The translations under genes were made by a program, and so were the position numbers. Below are positions 1 to 8,032 of a stretch of 64,000 bases of DNA, piece after piece. Source of the stretch: Flavobacterium sp. 102 (GTDB lineage Bacteria; Bacteroidota; Bacteroidia; Flavobacteriales; Flavobacteriaceae); NCBI RefSeq assembly GCF_003634615.1, contig NZ_RBKX01000001.1, forward strand, positions 3,753,110 through 3,817,109, given 5' to 3'. Positions within the stretch are counted from its first letter, which is position 1. Each line of letters opens with the position of its first letter. The notes below the pieces were generated by a model. That model was not told where the DNA came from, did not search any database, and was given only the letters and a program-made list of their open reading frames with translations.

Positions 1-523
1 TATTAAACATTCTAACAGCAAAAGGTTTCACCAACGCCAAATCAGAACTAATACTATCCGCTACTCCTGGATATTGGATTTTCACAGCAAGCTTTTTCCC
101 ATCTTTAGTTGCTTTGTGTACCTGACCGATACTCGCCGCATTCATAGCGTCCGGAGTGAAGGAATCATATAATTCTTCGGGATATTTCCCTAAATATTTT
201 TTAAAGGTTTTTCGAACCAATGGCGCTGACAAAGGCGGAACCGAAAATTGTGACAATGAAAACTTATCGACATACGCTTGTGGCATAATGCTTTTGTCCA
301 TGCTCAACATTTGAGCGACTTTCAAGGCACTTCCCTTTAAGTTTTTCAATCCATCATAGATGTCTTCGGCATTGCTTTCGTTTAATTTGTCGCGGTTCAA
401 TGATGGATTCACTATTTTTTCACCATAATAAGCGACGTAGTTTCCTCCTACTTTGATTCCGGTTTTGACCAATTGACTAGCGCGTTCTATTTTACCCGTT
501 GGTATTTTGTCTAATGTTTTCAT
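1..523 (-). CDS. ABC1/AarF (UbiB) family atypical kinase, 3' end outside window
   Basis: The visible 174 N-terminal residues belong to the ABC1/ADCK/UbiB atypical protein kinase family. The family's KxGQ-type segment is seen as GSALKVAQMLSMD, followed by the alanine-rich loop AASIGQVH and the lysine strand LAVKIQYPGV. Members act on isoprenoid-lipid or quinone metabolism and usually sit at membranes; the substrate here cannot be inferred. The start ATG (521-523) directly follows the stop codon of the TetR gene (TAA then ATG with no gap), so the two are almost certainly co-transcribed and translationally coupled. The C-terminal kinase lobe lies beyond the window. Confidence 0.85.
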   Translation of the reverse strand, partial: MKTLDKIPTGKIERASQLVKTGIKVGGNYVAYYGEKIVNPSLNRDKLNESNAEDIYDGLKNLKGSALKVAQMLSMDKSIMPQAYVDKFSLSQFSVPPLSAPLVRKTFKKYLGKYPEELYDSFTPDAMNAASIGQVHKATKDGKKLAVKIQYPGVADSISSDLALVKPFAVRMFN

Positions 524-1195
524 TTATTGCATTTTTTCTTTCCATAGAAATTTGCCCAAATCAAACAAACTTTCCAGGGGTTTAGTATCTAACAAATCGA
601 CTACTGTATTCACAGATTTCTCAATCAAAACATCGGTTTTCTCGAATCCTTTTGACGTATCATCCATCCAAAATTTCAATATGAATAAGAACTGTAGCCA
701 AGCACCTTCAGAGAAAACAGGTTCGGTTACTTTCGCTACTTTCCCGAATGGCTCTGAAGGTTTTGACTTTATTTTATTTACGATATATTCTTTAAAATGG
801 TTTCTGAAAAGTTTTAAATTTTTCAAATTTTTCAATCCTTCTTTATTTTCTTTGAGTGAAAATAAGACATAACTTCTGTTTAAAGTCAAAACTTCAAACA
901 GCGTAAAACAAAGTGTTAACAATTTATCCTTATCCAAATAGTTTTCAAAGGCTGCCTCTTTTTCAATAGTAGTTACAGCATTATCAAAAAACTTTAACCA
1001 TATGGTTTGCTTGACAATATCGAGTGACCCAAAGAAGGCATAAAAATCACTTTCTTCAATCTCATGCTTCTTGCAAAAAGCATAAGCATTTCTGGGTTCT
1101 TCATTGGTTTCTAAAACATCATTCATGTACAATTCGATTAAGTAATTGTCATCAATTGCGTTTTTCTTTGCCTTAGCGCGTTTTGTTGTTGCCAT
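524..1195 (-). CDS. TetR-family transcriptional regulator
   Basis: This 223-residue protein begins with a basic stretch (ATTKRAKAKKN) and a divergent N-terminal helix-turn-helix region, followed by an all-helical ligand domain. This is the pattern of TetR proteins that precede ABC1 kinases in Flavobacteria. A further in-frame ATG lies 21 bases upstream (1216); the internal ATG at 1195 is preferred because related proteins start MATTK. The gene is directly upstream of the ABC1 kinase with no intergenic base, so it may control that kinase or the lipid pathway it serves; this is inference from context. Confidence 0.72.
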   Translation of the reverse strand: MATTKRAKAKKNAIDDNYLIELYMNDVLETNEEPRNAYAFCKKHEIEESDFYAFFGSLDIVKQTIWLKFFDNAVTTIEKEAAFENYLDKDKLLTLCFTLFEVLTLNRSYVLFSLKENKEGLKNLKNLKLFRNHFKEYIVNKIKSKPSEPFGKVAKVTEPVFSEGAWLQFLFILKFWMDDTSKGFEKTDVLIEKSVNTVVDLLDTKPLESLFDLGKFLWKEKMQ

Positions 1196-1300
1196 AGTGT
1201 TGATTTTAAAAGCCATGTAAAATTACAACTGTTTAATTATTTAAGAAAATAAGTAAACAAAAAGTTTTGTTAAATGTTGTTCAAAAAAAATGAAAATAAA

Positions 1301-1329
1301 AAAAGCGTTCACTTGTGATGAACGCTTTT
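1301..1329 (-). terminator. Rho-independent terminator of the OmpA-like gene
   Basis: A perfect 10-bp stem (AAAAGCGTTC / GAACGCTTTT) with a 9-base loop. The minus strand continues into a T-run (plus-strand A-run from 1296). It lies just after the stop of the OmpA lipoprotein gene and separates it from the TetR operon. Confidence 0.85.
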
Positions 1330-1348
1330 AAATATATTGAAATAATTT

Positions 1349-2044
1349 TTATTTACCGGCTTCTTTTTGAGCTTCTTGAACCATTTTCTCATTAGCTGTA
1401 ATGGCAAACTCTACGCGACGGTTTTGACTTCTTCCTTCCGCAGTATCATTAGATGCAATTGGATCAGCAATACCTAAACCTGTAGTGGTAAATCTTGCTG
1501 ATGACAATCCTTTTCCGGCCAAATAAGTTCTTACTGAAGCAGCTCTTTGCTCAGATAGATTCAAATTATATTCCGGACTTCCGGTAATATCAGTATACCC
1601 ATAAATTTGGATATTGGTGTCAGGATACTGATTAAATACAGGAACCAATTTATCCAAATTAGCTTTAGCAGCAGCAGTTAAGGTTGATTTATTAGTATCA
1701 AAACGCACTGCATTTTCCCCTAAAACCAATCGAATTCCTTCACCAACTCTTTCGACTTGTGCACCGGGCAAAGCGGATTCAATTTCTCTGGCCTGTTTGT
1801 CCATTTTGTTACCAATAACTCCACCGGCAACACCTCCGATAACGCCGCCAAGAACAGCACCTAAAGCACCATTTCCGCCTTTTCCAACATTATTTCCTAA
1901 AATCCCGCCTAAAACGGCACCGCCAACAGCTCCAATAGCTACACCACGTTGTGAATTACTGGTATTTTTTACCGCTTCACAACTAGTGAAAACCGTTGAT
2001 AAAATCATTAAACTTCCTAATAAAATTGCGCTATATTTTTTCAT
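1349..2044 (-). CDS. OmpA-family lipoprotein with glycine-zipper segment
   Basis: A 231-residue protein with a lipoprotein signal ending at the lipobox VFTSC (Cys22). Residues about 34-80 form a Gly/Ala-rich glycine-zipper segment. The C-terminal OmpA domain (about 105-220) has the peptidoglycan-binding pattern YGYTD...NLNLSEQRAASV and the ending SQNRRVEFAI. It probably links the outer membrane to peptidoglycan. It follows the lipocalin-like lipoprotein gene by 7 bases on the same strand, which suggests an operon, and ends at a strong terminator. Confidence 0.9.
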   Translation of the reverse strand: MKKYSAILLGSLMILSTVFTSCEAVKNTSNSQRGVAIGAVGGAVLGGILGNNVGKGGNGALGAVLGGVIGGVAGGVIGNKMDKQAREIESALPGAQVERVGEGIRLVLGENAVRFDTNKSTLTAAAKANLDKLVPVFNQYPDTNIQIYGYTDITGSPEYNLNLSEQRAASVRTYLAGKGLSSARFTTTGLGIADPIASNDTAEGRSQNRRVEFAITANEKMVQEAQKEAGK

Positions 2045-2051
2045 GTTTCTT

Positions 2052-2525
2052 TTAATTTAATTTTTCAAATTGATATACTACATCAGTTAAAGTTCCTCCT
2101 ACATTGATTTTATCTATCAACTGAAAAGAACTGCCGGTTTGATTGGCTACTCTTAAAACGTAACCTGACTTAACCGTTTTTGCTTTAGATTCATCCAATA
2201 TTTTCAATACAAATTCACCTTCTTTGTTAATAAACCAAGAGATTGGCGTAGAATAGGCTGTACAACTTGAACTGTTTAAAGCCATATTTCCTTTGTTACT
2301 CATAGAAACAAATTTCCAAGTACTTCCGATAAAACATTTGGAATCAGCGAGGTCAAACGAAGTAACTTTAATCACTTCTGAACCGGGATAATACACTGAA
2401 GAAACCCTCCATTCTCCTTTAATAGCCATCTGAGATTTTGAATCAATCTTAGTACTAGTAGCAGAATTCGATTTACAAGATAAAATCAAAACCGATAATA
2501 AACTTAGTAAAATAATTTTTTTCAT
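2052..2525 (-). CDS. Lipocalin-like lipoprotein
   Basis: A 157-residue predicted lipoprotein: MKKIILLSLLSVLILSC gives a lipobox with Cys17. The mature part starts with the GEWRVSSV strand typical of small Bacteroidetes lipocalin-like domains and appears all-beta. The longer frame (to 2567) is rejected because the signal peptide starts at this ATG. It heads a two-gene unit with the OmpA lipoprotein. A TATATTTG box lies on the minus strand at 2553-2560. Ligand unknown. Confidence 0.75.
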   Translation of the reverse strand: MKKIILLSLLSVLILSCKSNSATSTKIDSKSQMAIKGEWRVSSVYYPGSEVIKVTSFDLADSKCFIGSTWKFVSMSNKGNMALNSSSCTAYSTPISWFINKEGEFVLKILDESKAKTVKSGYVLRVANQTGSSFQLIDKINVGGTLTDVVYQFEKLN

Positions 2526-2552
2526 CTTATATATATTTATGTTTTGTATTGG

Positions 2553-2560
2553 CAAATATA
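2553..2560 (-). promoter_or_regulatory. -7 promoter element upstream of the lipocalin/OmpA unit
   Basis: TATATTTG on the minus strand matches the Bacteroidetes TAnnTTTG -7 consensus, 28 bases before the lipocalin start codon. No clear TTG -33 element is seen at the usual distance, so this is a half-site match only. Confidence 0.5.
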
Positions 2561-2699
2561 CGGTCATTTTTGATTACATTTTTACATAATTTCTGATAAT
2601 GATTGTAGAATTGTTACTACGTCAATTTGTCATAATCAACATAATTGGTATTAGTTTTGACAAGAGTATTTCCAAATTGTTTAATTAAAAAATCTAAAT

Positions 2700-4601
2700 A
2701 TGACAACAGGAAAAATTAATGTATCAGTAGAAAACATCTTTCCGCTAATCAAGAAGTTTTTATACAGCGACCACGAAATTTTCTTGCGCGAATTAGTATC
2801 CAATGCAACGGATGCAACTTTAAAATTAAAACATTTAACCAGTATTGGCGAAGCCAAAGTAGAATATGGCAATCCAATCATTGAAGTAAAAATCGACAAA
2901 GAAGGCAAAAAATTACACCTTATCGACCAAGGCTTGGGAATGACAGCCGAAGAAGTGGAAAAGTACATCAACCAAGTCGCTTTCTCCGGAGCTGAAGAGT
3001 TTTTGGAAAAATATAAAGACTCTGCCAAAGATTCAGGGATTATTGGTCATTTTGGCTTAGGTTTCTATTCTGCTTTTATGGTAGCCGAAAAAGTAGAAAT
3101 CATCACCAAATCATTCAAAGACGAACCGGCAGCACATTGGACTTGTGATGGCAGTCCGGAATTTACTTTGGAACCGCATGACAAAACCGACAGAGGAACG
3201 GAAATCATCTTACACATCGCCGAGGATTCTCTGGAATTTTTAGAAGAGTATAAAATCAATGAATTGTTGACCAAGTACAATAAATTCATGCCGGTGCCGA
3301 TTAAATTTGGTACCCGAACTGAAAAAATCGAGCAGAAAAAAGGAGAATCTGTTTCTGAAGAAAACAAAGACAACATCTTTACCGAAGTTGAAGTAGACAA
3401 TATCATCAACAACCCAAATCCGGCGTGGACAAAGCAACCGGTAGATTTGACTGAGGAAGATTATAAAAATTTCTACCGCGAATTGTATCCAATGCAGTTT
3501 GAAGAACCTTTGTTCAATATTCATTTGAATGTAGATTATCCTTTCAACTTAACCGGAATTTTATATTTCCCGAAAATGTCGGCCGATTTGCAAATGCAAA
3601 AGGATAAAATCCAATTGTACCAAAATCAGGTTTATGTAACCGATAATGTAGAAGGAATTGTACCTGAATTTTTAGGAATGCTAAAAGGCGTAATCGATTC
3701 TCCGGATATTCCGTTGAACGTTTCTCGTTCAGGATTACAAGCTGATAGCAATGTGAAGAAAATTTCAAATTACATTACCCGCAAAGTAGCTGATAAACTA
3801 AAAGGTTTGTTTACTGAAAACCGTGAAGATTTCGAGAAAAAATGGAACGATATCAAAATCGTTTTAGAATACGGAATGCTATCGGAACCAAAATTCTATG
3901 AAAAATCAGGTGACTTTGTTTTGTATCCAACGGTTGATAACCAATATTATACTTTAGCAGAATTGAAAGAAGCCATCACTGCCAACCAAACCGACAAAAA
4001 CGGAAAATTAGTGGTTTTGTACACTTCGAACAAAGATGCCCAACACGGTTATATCGAAATCGCTAAAGAAAAAGGTTATGAAGTAATCTTGTTAGATTCA
4101 CCAATCGTTTCGCATTTGATTCAAAAATTAGAATCTGACAACGAGAACCTAACTTTCACTCGTGTAGATTCTGACCATATCGACAAATTAATTCAAAAGG
4201 AAGACACTCAAATTTCGAAATTATCGGAAGATGAATCAACCCAATTGAAAACAGTTTTAGAAGAAATTGTACCAAAAACCAATTATTCTGTTCAACTGGA
4301 GCCGTTGGACAGCAACGCAGCACCGTTCATCATCACGCAACCGGAATTTATGCGAAGAATGAAAGAAATGAGTCAAACCGGTGGCGGTGGCATGTTCGGT
4401 ATGGGCAATTTCCCGGAAATGTATAACTTGGTGGTAAACACCAACTCAGATTTGGCGACAACCATTTTAAATACTTCCGACAAATCGGCTCAAGAAAGTT
4501 TGGTAAAACAAGCTTTAGACTTGGCCAAGATTTCTCAAGGTTTACTAAAAGGCGAAGAATTAACGGCTTTTGTGAAGAGAAGTTTTGAGTTGATTAAGTA
4601 A
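2700..4601 (+). CDS. htpG: Molecular chaperone HtpG (Hsp90)
   Basis: A 633-residue Hsp90 of usual bacterial length. The GHKL ATPase motifs are present: ELVSNATDA near residue 31 (catalytic Glu and Mg-binding Asn), DQGLGMT, and the lid GHFGLGFYSAFMVA. The middle domain contains PLNVSRSGLQAD and the C-terminal dimerisation domain is intact. It folds client proteins in the cytosol with ATP. It stands alone between a minus-strand lipoprotein unit and its own terminator. Confidence 0.97.
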   Translation: MTTGKINVSVENIFPLIKKFLYSDHEIFLRELVSNATDATLKLKHLTSIGEAKVEYGNPIIEVKIDKEGKKLHLIDQGLGMTAEEVEKYINQVAFSGAEEFLEKYKDSAKDSGIIGHFGLGFYSAFMVAEKVEIITKSFKDEPAAHWTCDGSPEFTLEPHDKTDRGTEIILHIAEDSLEFLEEYKINELLTKYNKFMPVPIKFGTRTEKIEQKKGESVSEENKDNIFTEVEVDNIINNPNPAWTKQPVDLTEEDYKNFYRELYPMQFEEPLFNIHLNVDYPFNLTGILYFPKMSADLQMQKDKIQLYQNQVYVTDNVEGIVPEFLGMLKGVIDSPDIPLNVSRSGLQADSNVKKISNYITRKVADKLKGLFTENREDFEKKWNDIKIVLEYGMLSEPKFYEKSGDFVLYPTVDNQYYTLAELKEAITANQTDKNGKLVVLYTSNKDAQHGYIEIAKEKGYEVILLDSPIVSHLIQKLESDNENLTFTRVDSDHIDKLIQKEDTQISKLSEDESTQLKTVLEEIVPKTNYSVQLEPLDSNAAPFIITQPEFMRRMKEMSQTGGGGMFGMGNFPEMYNLVVNTNSDLATTILNTSDKSAQESLVKQALDLAKISQGLLKGEELTAFVKRSFELIK

Positions 4602-4626
4602 AAAGGGATTAGAGATAAGCAATTAG

Positions 4627-4658
4627 AAACCTGTGAGTGAAAGCTTGCAGGTTTTTTT
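4627..4658 (+). terminator. Rho-independent terminator after htpG
   Basis: AAACCTG at 4627-4633 pairs with CAGGTTT at 4648-4654 and is followed by a T-run to 4658. It sits 25 bases after the htpG stop codon. Confidence 0.8.
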
Positions 4659-4690
4659 GTATGTTTGATAATGCTTAAACAATATTCAAC

Positions 4691-5359
4691 ATGAAAAAAG
4701 CACTAAAAATTATATTTATCACTCTTTTGGTTTTTTATGTTTTAATGAAGATTTTCAATCTTACAGGAGTATTAAATGTATTTACAGTCAATGGAATTTC
4801 GAGTGAACCGAATATTAAGGCTAATTCCAGAATTATATCAAGTAACTTTTTCACTCCTAAAGTTGGGGATTTCATAATGCTGAAGCTTAATGATACGCTA
4901 ACAGTAGTGCATCGTCTTTGTGCCCGGGAAAATGACAAAGTTGAAATCAAAGATGGCATTTTATATGTTAATAATAAAAATTCAGATGAAAAGCTCAGTT
5001 TAATGTATCGCTACAAAATGCCTTCGAAAAAGTTTGTAGACAATCAGATATACGGTAGAATTCCATCTCACATTATGATGCAAATGGAGGAAAATGACAC
5101 TGTTTACGCTTTTCTAAGTGACCAAATTGCAAAAGAATTACATATTGAATCTTCAAGAATTATTCATAAAAAAGGAGTAGCTGACGAACATATCAAAAAA
5201 GTACACCACAAGGATTGGAATAAAGATAATTTTGGCCCGATAACAATACCCGTTGGAAAAATCTTTGTTCTTGGCGACAACAGAGACAACGCTGAAGATT
5301 CGCGTTATATTGGCTTAATTGACAACTCAAAAATAGTTGGCACTGTAATTTATAAATAA
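4691..5359 (+). CDS. Signal peptidase I-like S26 protease with a Ser/His dyad
   Basis: A 222-residue protein with one N-terminal membrane segment (about 5-28) and S26 signal peptidase boxes. Box B is GISSEPNI (nucleophile Ser37 aligned with SMEP of LepB). The box C/D region is VGDFIML...TVVHRLCA, and box E is VLGDNRDNAEDSRYIG. In LepB-type enzymes the base is Lys in a (V)KR motif; here that position is His74 (VHR, codon CAT). A Ser/His pair is known from the archaeal/ER branch and SipW, so activity is possible, but the bacterial box E makes this a mixed type. It probably cleaves secretory signal peptides or a special substrate subset. The DUF2721 gene follows after 8 bases. Confidence 0.83.
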   Translation: MKKALKIIFITLLVFYVLMKIFNLTGVLNVFTVNGISSEPNIKANSRIISSNFFTPKVGDFIMLKLNDTLTVVHRLCARENDKVEIKDGILYVNNKNSDEKLSLMYRYKMPSKKFVDNQIYGRIPSHIMMQMEENDTVYAFLSDQIAKELHIESSRIIHKKGVADEHIKKVHHKDWNKDNFGPITIPVGKIFVLGDNRDNAEDSRYIGLIDNSKIVGTVIYK

Positions 5360-5367
5360 TAATAACC

Positions 5368-5772
5368 ATGACACTAAACATAGAAACTCCGGCCCTATTA
5401 TTCTCAGCAACTTCTTTGATATTGTTGGCTTATACCAATCGGTTTTTGACCATTGCGCAAATTGTGCGCAGTTTGAAAAAACATTATGACGAAGTACATA
5501 CCAAAAGCATTTTACTGCAAATCAGAAACCTCAACTTGAGACTTTCTTTGATTCGCTATATGCAACTTTTTGGGGTTTTGTGTTTGTTTCTTTCCGTGTT
5601 TGCGATGTTGTGTTTGTTTGTTGAATTACAAACGGCAGGGATTTATCTTTTTGCCGCCAGTTTATTGTGTTTATTGACTTCATTGGGTATTTCGTTTTGG
5701 GAAATTAGCATCTCGGTTACGGCTTTGCGTTTGCATTTGAGTGATTTGGAAGAAGAAGAGAAAAAAAAGTAA
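5368..5772 (+). CDS. DUF2721 family membrane protein
   Basis: A 134-residue protein with three hydrophobic segments (about 7-27, 66-86 and 90-112). A charged cytoplasmic linker contains the basic RNLNLRLSLIRYMQL stretch seen in DUF2721 proteins, and the tail is acidic/lysine-rich (LEEEEKKK). Function of the family is unknown. It lies 8 bases after the signal peptidase gene, so it is likely co-transcribed. Confidence 0.75.
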   Translation: MTLNIETPALLFSATSLILLAYTNRFLTIAQIVRSLKKHYDEVHTKSILLQIRNLNLRLSLIRYMQLFGVLCLFLSVFAMLCLFVELQTAGIYLFAASLLCLLTSLGISFWEISISVTALRLHLSDLEEEEKKK

Positions 5773-5835
5773 AAAACTTACACTTTATTTTATATCTTTA
5801 TCGCTATCAAACAGTTACCAACTAAACCAACACCA

Positions 5836-7998
5836 ATGAAACAAAAACTACTATTCCTTTTTTTATTGAGTTTTTCTTTAGTTATTGCTAAGCCTAACAA
5901 AACCGTTGATGGTCCGGCGATTGGTTTAAAGATGACAGGAGGTTTTGGAGGCGGTCCATCTTCTATTCAATTTTCTTTTTACATTAAGAACATTGGCACC
6001 GAGACCTTAACTAATATATACATAACAGAAGCACCCGGTACATCTCCTATTACATACTACTTCACTCCTATTGCCAGTTTAGCTCCCGGTGAAGAAATTA
6101 GTTATCTGTATGGACATAAAGATGCCATGTGTTATGATGTAAGCCAAACCATTGTTCATGCTACAACAACTGGAGGAAGTGAAATAACCGATTTATCTTC
6201 AGATCCTTTTCAATATGAAACCGTGAATGGAAACTTTTCTTATGGTTCTTATTATAATGACATCCCTACAAGCAGTTATTATCAGGATTATATCACTGGA
6301 GTTTCTCAAAACGGAACCTATTATGATCTAAACAGTAACAATATAGTTGACGTTGGTGATGTTATCAATTATACCTATCTATTTCAGGGATTCGTCAACC
6401 CTATTTTTTACGATGACAATGCTATCATTTCAGACATGATTTATTCGTCAGGTCAAGTTTCAGCAACAGGCATTCATTATATTACTCAAGCCGAAATAAA
6501 TATGGGTTATGTTTATAACTCTTCACATGTAATATACCAATCTCAATGTTGGGGCTCAACTTATCTTGAATTCGAAGATGAATCCGTTTGTTATAGCTGC
6601 CCCAATCCTAATAATGCCAATATTATCACTAAGATAAGCAATTTACAACCACATAAAATATCAGGAAATATAAAATTCAATAACAATAATGACAATTGTA
6701 ATACCGGTATCAATTTACCACAGCGAAGAGTTGACACTTCCGATGGGACTTATAACTATACAACATACACCAACACTAGTGGTGACTATCATATTATAAT
6801 CCCAAATATGTATGGAAATTATACCACAACGGCTACGACTAATTTAAACCCCAATTTTACTTCTAATCCCATTTCAATAGCAACCACAACTTATAATTCA
6901 GGTGTGCCCGTTAATTATAATAACAATGATTTCTGCTTTAGTGCTATTACAGATTTTGCCGATTTAAGTGTTTCAATGCACAATAGTAACGAGGCAATTC
7001 CGGGAAATACGGCAGGCTACTACATTAGCTTTTGGAACAATGGCACAACCAATTTGAGCGGGAGCATTCAATTGACTTTTGACGGTGGTAAATTGACTTT
7101 TGCCAATGCCACTCCAAGTCAAAACAATGCTACAACAAATACTTTAACATGGAATTACACCAACCTTCAGCCGTTTGAACACCATAACATTCATTTGACT
7201 TTAAATGTTCTTACACCACCCACTGTAAACATCAATGATTTATTAAATTTTACTGTAGTCTCTAATCCAATTGTCGGAGATAATACTCCTGCCAATAATA
7301 CTTTTTCTTGGAATCAAACGGTCAGAAGTTCCTTTGATCCGAATGACAAAACCGTAATCGAAGGCGCTTATATTACTACGGCTGAAGCCAATAATTACTT
7401 GACTTACCTGACTCGTTTTCAAAACTCCGGAACTGCTAATGCAACTACTGTAGTTATCAAAGAAACGTTAGATACCGATTTGGATTGGAATACATTTGAA
7501 CCAATTGCTTCCAGTCATGAAGCCAATATTCAAATCAGAACCGGAAATGACTTGACCTATACCTTTTCCAATATTGATTTACCTTATGAATCCGCAAACG
7601 AACCAGCAAGTCATGGATGGATGGTTTACCGAATTAAACCCAAAAGCAATTTTGCCATTGGTGATGTTGCAAGTTCAAAATCTGACATTTATTTTGATTA
7701 CAACCCGCCAATTATAACCAATACAGTCACAACTCAAATGGTTGCTTTGTCTATTACGGATAATGTTAAAGGCAATTTTGCTTTGTATCCGAATCCAACT
7801 TCAAGTTATTTCACCATTGCCATGCAAACCGAAATGAATGCCCAATATCAAATTTTTGACCTCAATGGAAAACACCTGGAAAGCAATACTGTTGTAAGTT
7901 TAAAACCAATAGACATCAGTGCTTTTCAAAGCGGATTCTATTTCGTGACTATCAATACTGAATTAGGAAAAGCAACTTATAAATTAGTTAAAAACTAA
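5836..7998 (+). CDS. Secreted protein with DUF11/DUF7619-like repeats and T9SS sorting domain
   Basis: A 720-residue exported protein. It starts with a Sec signal (LLFLFLLSFSLVIA) and has a long Asn/Thr/Tyr-rich beta region. Residues about 370-640 resemble DUF11/DUF7619 modules, including the conserved SFDPNDKTVIEG motif and a segment ending IYFDYNPPIITN. The last ~80 residues are a type A type IX secretion C-terminal domain (FALYPNPTSS ... FDLNGKHLES ... GFYFVTI). It is likely secreted through T9SS and attached to or released from the cell surface. The partner apparatus is not in this window. Confidence 0.85.
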   Translation: MKQKLLFLFLLSFSLVIAKPNKTVDGPAIGLKMTGGFGGGPSSIQFSFYIKNIGTETLTNIYITEAPGTSPITYYFTPIASLAPGEEISYLYGHKDAMCYDVSQTIVHATTTGGSEITDLSSDPFQYETVNGNFSYGSYYNDIPTSSYYQDYITGVSQNGTYYDLNSNNIVDVGDVINYTYLFQGFVNPIFYDDNAIISDMIYSSGQVSATGIHYITQAEINMGYVYNSSHVIYQSQCWGSTYLEFEDESVCYSCPNPNNANIITKISNLQPHKISGNIKFNNNNDNCNTGINLPQRRVDTSDGTYNYTTYTNTSGDYHIIIPNMYGNYTTTATTNLNPNFTSNPISIATTTYNSGVPVNYNNNDFCFSAITDFADLSVSMHNSNEAIPGNTAGYYISFWNNGTTNLSGSIQLTFDGGKLTFANATPSQNNATTNTLTWNYTNLQPFEHHNIHLTLNVLTPPTVNINDLLNFTVVSNPIVGDNTPANNTFSWNQTVRSSFDPNDKTVIEGAYITTAEANNYLTYLTRFQNSGTANATTVVIKETLDTDLDWNTFEPIASSHEANIQIRTGNDLTYTFSNIDLPYESANEPASHGWMVYRIKPKSNFAIGDVASSKSDIYFDYNPPIITNTVTTQMVALSITDNVKGNFALYPNPTSSYFTIAMQTEMNAQYQIFDLNGKHLESNTVVSLKPIDISAFQSGFYFVTINTELGKATYKLVKN

Positions 7999-8008
7999 CC
8001 TTAAAAAG

Positions 8009-8030
8009 TCCCGATAACTCGGGATTTTTT
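8009..8030. terminator. Bidirectional terminator between the T9SS gene and carB
   Basis: TCCCGA / TCGGGA stem with a 4-base loop, T-run on the plus side (8025-8030) and A-run on the other (8003-8007). It serves the two convergent genes. Confidence 0.85.
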
Positions 8031-8032
8031 AT

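Noticed and set aside
1797..2060. Open frame on the plus strand opposite the OmpA lipoprotein gene
   Set aside because: Proline-rich shadow of the Gly-zipper coding region, with no independent start signal.
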